From: Nostoc sp. UHCC 0870
GTDB taxonomy: Bacteria; Cyanobacteriota; Cyanobacteriia; Cyanobacteriales; Nostocaceae
Reading direction: 5' to 3'
Assembly (NCBI RefSeq): GCF_022063185.1
Contig: NZ_CP091913.1
Location: forward strand, 6,301,141 to 6,365,140
Length of the DNA: 64,000 nt
The notes under the pieces were generated by a model. The model searched no databases. It was not told the origin of the DNA and saw nothing but the letters and a program-made list of their open reading frames with translations. This document shows, piece by piece, positions 42,964 through 52,271 of the stretch; the first letter of the stretch is position 1; every line of letters starts with the position of its first letter. The position numbers and the translations under genes are program-made.

Positions 42964-43842
42964 ATGAAGGTGGCATTTCTGGGAACTGGACTAATGGGAC
43001 TACCAATGGCCCAAAGATTGTTAGCAGCAAATATTGAGGTAATTGCTTACAACCGTACCCCAGAAAAACTAGCACCCCTGCAAGCAGCCGGGGCAGAAGT
43101 CGTTACACATCCCCGCTATGCTATTCGGGAAGCTGAGTGCGTCATTCTCATGTTGACGAACGCCGCAGCAATTTATCATGTCCTGCTATCGGACACCTCT
43201 TGGCGGACTTTGGCAGGGCGTACTATTATTCAGATGGGAACAATTACCCCAACACAAAGCCAGGAAATCCGAGATTCTATAGTTGGGGGTGGGGGTGAAT
43301 ATATAGAAGCACCCGTATTGGGTAGCATCCCCGAAGCAAAAGCGGGTACGCTAACAGTGATGGTAGGCGCGCAACCACAACAATATGAACGACACTTAAA
43401 TATACTCAAAAATTTTGGCTCAGAACCTATACTTATAGGGCCTGTGGGAACTGCTTCTGGGCTGAAATTAGCCTTAAATCAGCTAATTGGTTCTCTAACT
43501 ACAAGCTTTGCCCTCAGTTTAGCCTTTGTGCAACGTCAAGGAATTGACGTGGAAAAGTTTATGGAAGTTTTACGCGATAGTGCGTTGTATGCGCCTACCT
43601 TCGATAAAAAACTACCGCGTATGTTAGATGGCAATTATCGTAACCCCAATTTTCCCACCAAACACTTGCTCAAAGATACGGATTTATTTATTTCTGAAGC
43701 TCAATCTCTAGGTTTGGATCTCAGCAGTGTTGAAAATGTGCAGAAAATTCTCCAAACAGCCATGAAAATGTCTTTTGGTAATGATGATTATTCTGCCCTA
43801 TTTTCTGTAATTAGAGACTGGGGAGAGGTGAGTGGAGGTTAG
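42964..43842 (+). CDS. NAD(P)-dependent beta-hydroxyacid dehydrogenase (3-hydroxyisobutyrate/GlxR type)
   Basis: The 292-residue protein starts with the Rossmann motif MKVAFLGTGLMGLPMAQRL. It contains the substrate-binding segment EAPVLGSIPEAKAGTLTVM, the catalytic Lys region GLKLALNQLIGS and the C-terminal LKDTDLFISEA. Family members reduce or oxidise short beta-hydroxyacids such as tartronate semialdehyde, succinic semialdehyde or 3-hydroxyisobutyrate. The substrate cannot be fixed. A AAAGGA-type ribosome-binding site precedes the ATG. Confidence 0.9.
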   Translation: MKVAFLGTGLMGLPMAQRLLAANIEVIAYNRTPEKLAPLQAAGAEVVTHPRYAIREAECVILMLTNAAAIYHVLLSDTSWRTLAGRTIIQMGTITPTQSQEIRDSIVGGGGEYIEAPVLGSIPEAKAGTLTVMVGAQPQQYERHLNILKNFGSEPILIGPVGTASGLKLALNQLIGSLTTSFALSLAFVQRQGIDVEKFMEVLRDSALYAPTFDKKLPRMLDGNYRNPNFPTKHLLKDTDLFISEAQSLGLDLSSVENVQKILQTAMKMSFGNDDYSALFSVIRDWGEVSGG

Positions 43843-43953
43843 GGGTATTGGTGAGAGTTATTGTTAGACAAAATTAGTAGAAAGACACATAAATATTCTC
43901 TCCTCAACAGATGCTATTGTAGGCAGAAACGACTAATGACTAATCATTATTGA

Positions 43954-45312
43954 CTACAATAAAGGCAATAAAATTTCAAATTCAGTACCTATCTCTGGTT
44001 GGGAGCGGAAATTTAGATTACCTCCATGCCTAGCGGTGATAATGCGATAACTAACTGCTAAACTTGTTTCTTTATCGGCTCTTTTTTCGATAGAGAAACT
44101 TTCGATTATTTGTTTTTGTAACTCATCAGATATTCCTATGCCATTATCAGCAATGCAAATAGAAACCCAGCGAGAATCAGGGGTATCTGGTATTTTGGCT
44201 GCTTGAGAAATAACGTCTGTAGTAATGATAATTTCTGCTTGTTTAATATTTTTGCTGCAATTTGGTTGTAGTTGATGTCGCACTGCTTCATCTAGTAAAC
44301 TATCAACAGCTTGACTTAAAATATTCATTAATACTTGGTTTAGCTGCCCGATAAAGCAAGGGACTGGTGGAAGTTTGCCGTAATTTTTAATGATTTTAAT
44401 TTCTCCTTTTAAACGGCTTTTCATTAAAATTACAATGCTATCTATACAAGTATGTAAATCTACAGGTTTAGGATAAATTGCATCAATATGACAGAAATTT
44501 TGTAAACTTGTGACAAGTTTTTTTAATCTTTCTGCGCCACTGCGTGCGCTAGTTAATGCTTTAGATAAATCTTGTGCTAAATAATCAAATTCAATTTCTT
44601 CTTTAAGAATATTTATTACCTCGCAACCTTGAGGTAAATTTTTTTCGTAAGCAGCTATCAGTTTGAGTAAATCTTGGCTGTAGTTGGAGATATGAGTTAA
44701 GTTACCCCAGATAAAGCCTACGGGATCTAAAATTTCGTGGGCGACTCCATCTACTAACCTTCCGAGGCTTGCCATTTTATCATTTTGAATCATTTGGGCT
44801 TGACTACGTTCGTAGCGCACCTGAGTTTCAATACCGCGAATTTGCCAAGCAGCAATATTTAGTTCATGGGAATCTAATAATTTATAGGTATTTTCTGCTG
44901 TCTGGACTACTATTGGTTCTGCCAAAAATTCCGGCGATCGCTTCAGTGTGTGCTGCATGGCTGTTAAAATTGGCGTTGTCTCAGGTAACTGCAAAATCGC
45001 TGTACGGGCGTAACTGTAGAGAACATCTAAGGATTCTTTAGCAAATAAATCCTCTCCATAGGGACGAATCAAAAACTCCACTAGTCGCCGCCGGGAAATC
45101 ATCCCCCGGAATTTGCCCTGTTCTACTAAAATTACCCCTGGGAGTGAGGGATATTGATCAAAATATTTCGCTACTTCTGCACCAGTAAAATTAACTTCTA
45201 CATCAAAAGTGTACATTGGTAGTTCTTGCAGGCTTGACTCTAAACCGAGATCGCGATCGCTACCAACAGATAAAACTGGTGCTGATATTGGGGAACAAAA
45301 CTCTTGTGACAC
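43954..45312 (-). CDS. Soluble sensor histidine kinase with N-terminal CBS-like region
   Basis: The 452-residue protein lacks membrane segments. The first ~160 residues resemble a CBS-domain pair (FDQYPSLPGVILVEQGKFRGMISRRRLVEFL, then TPILTAMQHTLKRSPEFL). A coiled segment leads to the phospho-acceptor region with GRLVDGVAHEILDPVGF (His about 199). The ATPase has an N box (NQVLMNILSQAVDSLLDE) and DNGIGI, but the G2 region is atypical (SLAVSYRIITARHGG). No response regulator gene is adjacent. The signal may be an adenylate-type ligand of the CBS pair; this is a guess. Confidence 0.88.
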   Translation of the reverse strand: MSQEFCSPISAPVLSVGSDRDLGLESSLQELPMYTFDVEVNFTGAEVAKYFDQYPSLPGVILVEQGKFRGMISRRRLVEFLIRPYGEDLFAKESLDVLYSYARTAILQLPETTPILTAMQHTLKRSPEFLAEPIVVQTAENTYKLLDSHELNIAAWQIRGIETQVRYERSQAQMIQNDKMASLGRLVDGVAHEILDPVGFIWGNLTHISNYSQDLLKLIAAYEKNLPQGCEVINILKEEIEFDYLAQDLSKALTSARSGAERLKKLVTSLQNFCHIDAIYPKPVDLHTCIDSIVILMKSRLKGEIKIIKNYGKLPPVPCFIGQLNQVLMNILSQAVDSLLDEAVRHQLQPNCSKNIKQAEIIITTDVISQAAKIPDTPDSRWVSICIADNGIGISDELQKQIIESFSIEKRADKETSLAVSYRIITARHGGNLNFRSQPEIGTEFEILLPLL

Positions 45313-45974
45313 GGTAAACTCTCATCTTGACTACAACTGCCAAATAATAAGCTAATATTTTAGCCTTTACATTTGCTACTTACCGCAAGCAAGCAGTCTT
45401 CATAAAACTTGTTTCATAGTCAAAGATGAAACATACCTTTTCCCCTATACCGGAATAATTTTCGTGAAAATACTTACGTATAATTGATGATTTTTCCAGA
45501 TTGGTCTTGCCGATTGAGAGTTTTTATAGTAGAAATTCAAGCAACCCTAAAATTTTATTTTCGGAGGAATCGTAAAAATCATGAATATTAGTAACTGAGA
45601 GCGATCCCCAAATATTTTAAAATGATCAATTCTTTATGAATAAGCCCAAAAGGTAACATAATCAAGAGTTATTGTCCGGTAAGTATAATGATTAGCTGTT
45701 AAATGACATACTAGTTAAGCACCTAATAGACAAAACTAGGAACTATTGTGGAGATGAAACAATCATTAACAGAGTTATTCTAGTACATCCACTCAAATCA
45801 ACACCCATCTCTATTACAAGTGACCACTATTAGTGTTGAAATACAACTCACACCCTAATCTCTACTTACTGTTTTCAATATGTTGTATTGTACCTAAATG
45901 CGTTTGATCCCCATTCAGCATAGAATAACTAGGCATAAACTCAAAAATTCAACCCGCTTTTGACTGCAACACCC
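45313..45974. other. Intergenic region between histidine kinase and permease genes
   Basis: About 660 bp AT-rich, divergent promoter region. A small GTTTCAT/ATGAAAC inverted repeat lies at 45409-45432. I did not recognise a Zur, ArsR or other metal-regulator box upstream of the permease. Confidence 0.5.
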
Positions 45975-47030
45975 ATGAATCAACTGAACAATGGTTTCAC
46001 TATATTTCTGAGTCTGCTAGTCGAGGCGATGCCTTTTTTGCTTCTAGGGGTTTTATTCTCTAGTGTGCTGCTATTTTTTGTTGATGAGCGCAAACTAGTA
46101 GAGAGAATGCCCAAAAACCCACTAATGGGTGCTATAGTTGGCAGCCTGGTTGGCTTTTTGTTTCCGGTGTGTGAATGTGGCAATGTGCCGGTAGCAAGGC
46201 GGTTGCTGATGCAAGGAGTACCCACACCTGTAGCAGTTGGTTTTTTACTAGCAGCACCAACAATCAACCCGATTGTAATTTGGGCAACCTGGACAGCATT
46301 TCGCGATCAGCCAGAAATTGTAGTTCTGAGAGTGGTATTTTCTTTATTAATTGCCATCATTATCGGTTATGTGTTTAGTTTTCAAACAGACTTGCAACCC
46401 ATAGTGCAACCAGCGATCGCCCGTTATTTGAAATTTAATCCCCCCCACAAACCAGAACCAAAACGCCGGGGTCAATATCAATCAGGACAACAAGCTGCCA
46501 ACAAACCAAATATATTACGTTCTGGGACTTACATTTTAGGGGGAAGAGCAGGTATGACTACACGGCTGGATGCCAACTTAGTCCCAGCCGATGAACCCAC
46601 CCTCACGACGAGTAAACCCCCAGGAGATAAACTCCGTCTGGTGCTAGATAATAGCATCCAAGAGTTGCGAGAATTGGGAGGCGTAATGGTTTTAGGTAGT
46701 GCGATCGCAGCAGCAATTCAAGTTCTAGCTCCCCGTGATTTAATTCTCAGCCTCGGTGCTGGGCCGATTACCTCAATTTTGGTCATGCTAGTGTTAGCCG
46801 CCGTCGTATCCATTTGTTCTACCGTCGATTCCTTTTTCGCCTTATCCTTCGCCTCAACCTTTAGCACTGGTTCTTTATTAGCATTTTTGGTATTCGGCCC
46901 CATGATTGACATCAAAAGCGTCGGCTTGATGTTATCCATGTTCAAACCCAAAACTATCTTTTACCTATTTGCCTTAGCTGGACAACTCACATTTTTGTTT
47001 ACCCTGTTTATTAACTTGCACGTTATTTAG
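45975..47030 (+). CDS. Permease of the UPF0718/DUF318 (ArsP-like) family
   Basis: The 351-residue protein has about eight transmembrane helices in two sets, separated by a hydrophilic loop (about residues 160-215). The first half has LVEAMPFLLLGVLFSSVL and the FPVCECGNVPVARRLL motif; the CECGN cysteines are the family hallmark. Related permeases export metals or metalloids. ATG at 45975 is chosen over an upstream TTG. The following TIGR03943-type gene is its usual partner. The substrate is not known. Confidence 0.88.
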   Translation: MNQLNNGFTIFLSLLVEAMPFLLLGVLFSSVLLFFVDERKLVERMPKNPLMGAIVGSLVGFLFPVCECGNVPVARRLLMQGVPTPVAVGFLLAAPTINPIVIWATWTAFRDQPEIVVLRVVFSLLIAIIIGYVFSFQTDLQPIVQPAIARYLKFNPPHKPEPKRRGQYQSGQQAANKPNILRSGTYILGGRAGMTTRLDANLVPADEPTLTTSKPPGDKLRLVLDNSIQELRELGGVMVLGSAIAAAIQVLAPRDLILSLGAGPITSILVMLVLAAVVSICSTVDSFFALSFASTFSTGSLLAFLVFGPMIDIKSVGLMLSMFKPKTIFYLFALAGQLTFLFTLFINLHVI

Positions 47031-47102
47031 ATAGTAGTGAGTAGTGAGTAATGAGTATGTAAATAATTTTAAATTTTGAATTTTGAATTGGAGCGAAGCG
47101 AC

Positions 47103-47867
47103 TTGACTAAATCTTCCACCCAAAATAAATTACTTCCCTGGCTGGATGTCTTAGCAATTACAGCTTGGGGTGTGATGATGCTGAGATATTGGCTAAATGG
47201 TAAGCTAAACCTCCTAATTCACCCCAATTTCTTTCCTTTAGTGGTACTAGGTGGTGCTGGTTTGATAGCCTTGGGTTTGTTGAAAGCACGAGAACTATGG
47301 CGATCGCGACGGCGACAGCGTGATATGACACCAAACCCTCAACACATTAATTTTTTTGCCCCTGGTTGGGGTAGTAGCTTGCTGTTAATCACAGCGATTT
47401 TAGGTTTAATCATCACACCCCAAGTATTTGCCAGTGATAAGGCACTCCAGAGAGGAGTTACAGATTTATTGTCAACCTCTCGCGTTCAACCCCAAGCCTT
47501 TCGTGCTTCTATTCGTCCAGAAGAGCGATCGCTTGTGGACTGGGTACGCACACTCAGCGTCTACCCTGAACCAGACTCATATACAGGTCAAAAAGTCAAG
47601 GTTCAAGGATTTGTCGTCCACCCTCCAGAGATAGGCACAGAATACATCTTCCTAGCCAGATTTGTACTGACTTGCTGTGCGGCTGATGCTTATCCTGTAG
47701 GATTACCTGTCAAACTCTCAACCGGTCAAGAGAGATATTCCCCTGACACCTGGCTAGAGATAGAAGGAAAAATGGTGACAGAAACCATCAGTGGTAATCG
47801 TCAACTCACCATAGCCGCCAGTTCTTTGAAAAAGATTCCCCAGCCAGAAAATCCCTATAGCTATTAA
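47103..47867 (+). CDS. TIGR03943 family putative permease subunit
   Basis: The protein has two N-terminal transmembrane helices (LDVLAITAWGVMMLRYWL and FFPLVVLGGAGLIALGLL). A further helix follows near residue 90, then a soluble C-terminal beta-rich domain with the RFVLTCCAADAYPVGL motif containing two adjacent cysteines. This is the TIGR03943/DUF1980 partner of UPF0718 permeases. I place the start at TTG 47103, after GGAG at 47090, because the upstream frame is encoded by a TTTTGAA array. The pair probably forms one transporter complex. Confidence 0.83.
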   Translation: MTKSSTQNKLLPWLDVLAITAWGVMMLRYWLNGKLNLLIHPNFFPLVVLGGAGLIALGLLKARELWRSRRRQRDMTPNPQHINFFAPGWGSSLLLITAILGLIITPQVFASDKALQRGVTDLLSTSRVQPQAFRASIRPEERSLVDWVRTLSVYPEPDSYTGQKVKVQGFVVHPPEIGTEYIFLARFVLTCCAADAYPVGLPVKLSTGQERYSPDTWLEIEGKMVTETISGNRQLTIAASSLKKIPQPENPYSY

Positions 47868-47920
47868 TAGGTGATAGGTGATAGGTGACAGGTGACAGGT
47901 GACAGGTGATAGGGGAGCAG
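47868..47920. repeat. GGTGATA / GGTGACA heptamer array
   Basis: Tandem ATAGGTG, ACAGGTG units start right at the stop codon of the preceding gene and run for about 50 bases. Confidence 0.9.
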
Positions 47921-47936
47921 GAGGTAGATGTTATTC

Positions 47937-48020
47937 AATAGACCTCTTGCATAAATGCTTAAACTGTCATGTTGAGCGAAGCTAAACATCTCAAAGATTA
48001 TACATTTCATTCAGAATGAC
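47937..48020. mobile_element. Truncated copy of the AATAGACCTCTTGCA element
   Basis: It begins with AATAGACCTCTTGCA and continues in the reverse orientation of the full element at 51497-51615 as far as TTCATTCAGAATGAC. There it stops abruptly and joins coding sequence. The ATG of the next gene lies within this remnant. Confidence 0.85.
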
Positions 48021-49506
48021 TAAAAAAGCTTTTCTCCAACCATTAGATAGGGTAGCAATTGCCTTGATGTTGCTGCTAAGTTTGCTGATTGGACTACTCA
48101 TTTTACAAGGTGATGTCGTAGCAGCACGCGTGCGGGATTTTACTTGGCAAAATCAGCAAATAGGGGCAGAAGATATCTCTTTTACTCTCGCTTTTAGTCG
48201 TCCCATGAACATAAAAAGCGTGGAGGATAACTTAAAGATTGAACCACCCCTAGCAGGTAAAATTAGTTGGGCAGGACGGCGGATGGCTTATACCCTGCTG
48301 ACACCTGCACCCTACGGCACGAATTATAAAGTAGAGTTGCAAGGAGCTAAAGATAAATTTGCTGATCCAGAAGATAACAAGCGAGTGATACAGCCTTTTT
48401 CGGGGCAGTTTAGCACTCGCGATCGCGTCATTCTTTACATAGGAGCAGATCCAGAAGATAAAGGACGTTTAGTTCTCTACAATTTGACGGAAGAGAAAAA
48501 AACAGTTCTCTCCCCCAAAGAGTTGGTAGTGATGGACTTTAAAGCCTTCCCTGATGGAGAAAAAATTCTGTTCTCGGCTCGCACCAGTAATAATCAAGAC
48601 TTACTATCAGCCAAAATATATACTGTTACAACGGGAATTTCTGCAAAATCTGACACTAGAGCCGCAGCAGCAGGTCTGATTGAGCTAGTTTTAGATAATA
48701 AAGACTATCAAAACCTCAAATTTGACTTGTCGGCAGATGGACAGACAATAGTTGTGCAACGGGGAAATAGAAATAACCCCAGTGACTTTGGACTGTGGTT
48801 TATGCCAGCTAACATCCCATCTGGTGAAAGACCTCAGCCCCAACGCTTACAAAGTCAACCAGGGGGAGACTTTATCATTACTCCTGATAGTAAAGCTGTA
48901 GCTGTTGCCCAAGGGCAGGGAGCAGCTATTTTAGCCCTCCAACCAGATGCCAGCAAACCTTTAGATTTTCTGCCGCAGTTTGGGCTAGTGCAGGCTTTTT
49001 CTAAAGATGGCTCTCAGGCGGCTATGGTCAAGTTTAATACTGATTTTACAAGAGATTTATTCTTAGTCACCAACCAAGGTACTCAGAAACCCTTATTAAA
49101 AACTACTGGTTCTATTCTTAGTTGTCAGTTTGACCCCGCTTCACCCACTCTTTACTGCTTGTTGACACAACTTGTCTCTCAAGAGCAATACATAGAACAG
49201 CCCTACTTAGTGGCGATTGATCTGAAAAATAAACAGCAGAAACCATTGTTGGTGTTACCTGTGGAACAAAGAAACGTCCAAATGAGTTTATCTCCCGATG
49301 GTTTGGCGTTGCTATTTGACCAAGTAGTTCCCGAAGCCAATTCTACTACACCATCTGCCAACAACTTGAAAACCGATGATGGCGAGGCGATCGCTACTAG
49401 TAGTCTTTGGTTAATGCCCCTACTACCGATTTCTGATACAGCCATCAGCACCATCAAACCAGAAAAACTTCCCCTAATAGGATTTCATCCCCGTTGGCTA
49501 CCATGA
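48016..49506 (+). CDS. Membrane-anchored Ig-like and beta-propeller-like protein
   Basis: The 496-residue protein has an N-terminal membrane anchor (VAIALMLLLSLLIGLLILQG). An SbsA/Big_5-type Ig-like region follows (FTLAFSRPMNIKSVEDNLKIEPPLAGKISW, GTNYKVELQGAKD). The rest shows WD40/TolB-like blades (GRLVLYNL, FDLSADGQTIVVQRG, FIITPDSKAVAVAQGQG, MSLSPDGLALLF). It probably lies in the periplasm or faces the lumen. The start codon lies in a mobile-element remnant; a start at the internal Met18 would lose part of the anchor. Function is unknown. Confidence 0.82.
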   Translation: MTKKAFLQPLDRVAIALMLLLSLLIGLLILQGDVVAARVRDFTWQNQQIGAEDISFTLAFSRPMNIKSVEDNLKIEPPLAGKISWAGRRMAYTLLTPAPYGTNYKVELQGAKDKFADPEDNKRVIQPFSGQFSTRDRVILYIGADPEDKGRLVLYNLTEEKKTVLSPKELVVMDFKAFPDGEKILFSARTSNNQDLLSAKIYTVTTGISAKSDTRAAAAGLIELVLDNKDYQNLKFDLSADGQTIVVQRGNRNNPSDFGLWFMPANIPSGERPQPQRLQSQPGGDFIITPDSKAVAVAQGQGAAILALQPDASKPLDFLPQFGLVQAFSKDGSQAAMVKFNTDFTRDLFLVTNQGTQKPLLKTTGSILSCQFDPASPTLYCLLTQLVSQEQYIEQPYLVAIDLKNKQQKPLLVLPVEQRNVQMSLSPDGLALLFDQVVPEANSTTPSANNLKTDDGEAIATSSLWLMPLLPISDTAISTIKPEKLPLIGFHPRWLP

Positions 49507-49528
49507 AGAAAGTTAAAAGCTAAAAGTT

Positions 49529-49564
49529 AAAAGGCAAAAGAATTTTAAATTTTTGCCTTTTTTT
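49529..49564 (+). terminator. Rho-independent terminator
   Basis: AAAAGGCAAAA and TTTTTGCCTTTT form a stem followed by a run of T. The remainder of the 49507-49941 gap includes a CCCCCTCG/CGAGGGG hairpin near 49751-49779 and no supported gene. Confidence 0.85.
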
Positions 49565-49941
49565 GTTGACTTGATACAATATGTATCTGATAAATTATAT
49601 ACAGAGACAGTGTTTCTCCAGCGTGTGAATTCCTACCAGGGGGTTGCTACCACATCACTCTTAACCAAAGCCAAGCCAGCTTCAACCCAAATATTTAATA
49701 TTTAAGTATCTGTACAGCAAATCATATATTTGTAGCATTTCATCTCGAAACCCCCTCGTTATCTAAGGTTGACGAGGGGTGAGTTGATAATGTTATAACG
49801 ACATTAGTTATAGATGCAAAATGGGGAACACTGATCAATGATTAACTACTGACGCTAGGGAAAAATAACTGGGCTGCCAGAGTAACCCCTAAGCAGTTGA
49901 TCAGCAATGCTGAATATTGATAAGTGGGTGGTTCAAGAGTG

Positions 49942-51501
49942 ATGAATGAAGCCGACACCTCAAATAACAGGACTGTGATGGAATCTCCTAATTCTTCTGC
50001 TAATTCTCTACAAACAGAACAAACAATCTGTCCTTTTTACTCAGTTGTGCCTGCTGACAATACAGTCGTTGCTAAATTGCCACTCCTCAACCCCGCAGCA
50101 GATGAACAGCATCATCCCCAAACTCCTGATTTTCCCCAAGATACCACCAACCACAAAGATTGGGTTGTAGAACCTGATAGTGATCAGCAAACACAGGTAG
50201 GAGATGAATTTCACAAACTGCTGGCATTAAATGAAGAATTACGTGCTGCCAATAATAATCTGTACCAGCAAGTAGAACATCTTAAAGATGACTTAGCTGA
50301 GTCAGAACAGGCTTTGCAGTGGCAGAAAAGACGCTCTAGCGTCACGGAATCTATGCTTAATCAACAAGCACAGGAACTTTCTGCCGCTCAAGAACAAATC
50401 CAATCACTTTTTCAACAGCTAGAAACTACATCTCAAACTGCACAACGTCAAGAAATTCTGAACGACAGTTATAAAGCACAATTACAAATTAGTCAACAAC
50501 GCATTGCTCAGTTAGAACGGGAATGCGCCTTATTACAAACTGACTATAGTGAACAATCACAGCAGGTCTTACAATCAGAAAATTCTTGCCGTGAGCTACG
50601 TACTAGGTTAATGCGACAGCAGCGTCAGACGTTGCAATTTAAAGCAGCACTGGAAAAATGTCTAGAGACATCTATTCCTAGTTATGATGCTCCTGATACA
50701 GCTACTGAGAAACCCCAAAATCCCGTCACTCATAAATCACGGTTTACTAAAAAAGCTCGTTCTTTGTTTCCTAACGCGCAGCCTATTAAACCTTGGTCAG
50801 CAGAACCAGAAACCCCAGAAGAAAATACTGCTCAGGTGGAGAGTGAAGCTTCATTACCACCTCCATTTAGCGGTGATTACGGTGTTCCTAATCCTTCCCC
50901 TGTTTGGAACTGGCCAGCCAAGCCAGAGGCATCCCCAGCATCAAAGCCATCTGCATCAAGCGATGCTATCGAAAATGAGCCTCTGATTCACCCGGAAGAT
51001 ATTTCATCTGTAACTCCATCATTAGAACTAGATGAGCAAATAGATAGTCTCATTCAAATGTTTTTTGCGTCTCAGCCTGGAACTAAGTCTGCAACACCAC
51101 CAACATCAGATCCTCTTCCAGACAGTCAACCTGTAGAGACTCAAGTATGGGAAACTTGGGCTACAGATGTTGAGGATGATGAAACACCGGAAACCACACC
51201 AGAAAAGCCATTGGTGACATTTACAGACATCACCCTCCCCACAAATAATTCTGCAACATTGTCCTTCACTTTATCTCCCACGGAGAACCCTGCTGAACCA
51301 CCAGAGAATTCTTATTCACAAGTATCTCCAGTAAATGAAAGCGAATTAGAGTTAAGTGATTTATCTCATGAATTATTGGGTGATTTTACTGATGAAGAGA
51401 CTCAATCACCTTCCCCAGTGGTTTATCCCCAGCGTCCACCAAAGAAACGGAAGTCTTTAGCATCGGTGGAACTACCGAATTTTAAGCAAAATATTCAATA
51501 G
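49942..51501 (+). CDS. Coiled-coil protein with long disordered C-terminal half
   Basis: I do not recognise a named family for this 519-residue protein. Residues 80-240 are a strong coiled coil rich in Gln, Glu and Leu (LNEELRAANNNLYQQVEHL, QRIAQLERECALLQTD). The remaining half is Pro/Ser/Thr/Glu-rich and ends in a basic patch (RPPKKRKSLAS). No membrane segment or signal peptide is seen, so a cytoplasmic scaffold is plausible. The stop codon TAG is the first part of a mobile element's terminal repeat, so the native C-terminus may have been longer. Confidence 0.8.
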   Translation: MNEADTSNNRTVMESPNSSANSLQTEQTICPFYSVVPADNTVVAKLPLLNPAADEQHHPQTPDFPQDTTNHKDWVVEPDSDQQTQVGDEFHKLLALNEELRAANNNLYQQVEHLKDDLAESEQALQWQKRRSSVTESMLNQQAQELSAAQEQIQSLFQQLETTSQTAQRQEILNDSYKAQLQISQQRIAQLERECALLQTDYSEQSQQVLQSENSCRELRTRLMRQQRQTLQFKAALEKCLETSIPSYDAPDTATEKPQNPVTHKSRFTKKARSLFPNAQPIKPWSAEPETPEENTAQVESEASLPPPFSGDYGVPNPSPVWNWPAKPEASPASKPSASSDAIENEPLIHPEDISSVTPSLELDEQIDSLIQMFFASQPGTKSATPPTSDPLPDSQPVETQVWETWATDVEDDETPETTPEKPLVTFTDITLPTNNSATLSFTLSPTENPAEPPENSYSQVSPVNESELELSDLSHELLGDFTDEETQSPSPVVYPQRPPKKRKSLASVELPNFKQNIQ

Positions 51502-51615
51502 ACCTCTTGCAAAAGTCCGAAAATGAGATGTGTCATTCTGATTGAAATGTAGAATCTTTGAGATGTTTCGCTTTGCTCAACATGACACCTTAAGCATTTA
51601 TGCAAGAGGTCTATT
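51497..51615. mobile_element. Complete 119-bp MITE with perfect 15-bp terminal inverted repeats
   Basis: AATAGACCTCTTGCA and TGCAAGAGGTCTATT are exact reverse complements at the two ends. The interior is non-coding and matches the fragments at 37219-37315 and 47937-48020. No transposase in the window shares these ends. The stop codon of the coiled-coil gene lies in the left end. Confidence 0.9.
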
Positions 51616-51757
51616 AAGTCAAAATTTAAAATTCAAAAGATGTTAATTTTGAATTTTGCGTTCGCGTAGCGTGTCGTAGACAAAAGTTCTGTAGGCGGGT
51701 TTCCCGCCGTAGGAAACTTTTCAAGACGAATTTTGAATTTTGAACAAAAATGTTGAG

Positions 51758-51796
51758 CGCAGTCCCTACCTATAACTTGTTTAGGTAGGGACTGCG
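51758..51796. terminator. Left-side hairpin of the IS (terminator or tnpA-recognised stem)
   Basis: CGCAGTCCCTACCT and AGGTAGGGACTGCG are perfect 14-base arms around an 11-base loop, 30 bases beyond the tnpA stop. Confidence 0.7.
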
Positions 51797-51826
51797 AAAC
51801 CAGTATAAAACGAAAGTGCGAACAAT

Positions 51827-52252
51827 TTATTCTGGTTTCTCTTGCTTCTGTACATATTCTATAAGCTTGTCCAATGGTGCTTGTGCGCCAACACTAATTA
51901 ACGCATAAGAACCTGACCAAAACTGGGGTTTTTCTGCCCAATAAAACTTTTTTAGATGTTGAGAAAATTCAGACCGTAGCTTTCTAGAGGTTACGGTTTT
52001 TATGTTATTGACTAATTTAGATAAGTCAATACTAGGATGAGTCTCAATCAACAAATGCACATGATCAGATTCTCCACCAAACTCAATTAACTCACATTCC
52101 CACTTAAATAATAGTTCGTTGATGATTGATTTCATCCTAGCAAGGATTTCTCCTGTTAAGGATTTACGACGGAATTTAGTTACCAGAACTAAATGATAGA
52201 TGAGTCTAAAAGCACTGTTGGAACGGGTTTTTAGCCTGATGCCATTTTCCAT
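51827..52252 (-). CDS. tnpA: IS200/IS605 Y1 transposase TnpA
   Basis: The 141-residue single-strand transposase has the HUH motif as HVHLLIE (His64, His66). The likely catalytic tyrosine is Tyr133 in LIEYVQKQ near the C-terminus. The start RLIYHLVLVTKFRRK matches the family, and the protein appears full length and intact. It would cut and join the top strand at the hairpin-marked ends. Confidence 0.94.
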   Translation of the reverse strand: MENGIRLKTRSNSAFRLIYHLVLVTKFRRKSLTGEILARMKSIINELLFKWECELIEFGGESDHVHLLIETHPSIDLSKLVNNIKTVTSRKLRSEFSQHLKKFYWAEKPQFWSGSYALISVGAQAPLDKLIEYVQKQEKPE

Positions 52253-52271
52253 AACTAATTAAATAACTGTA

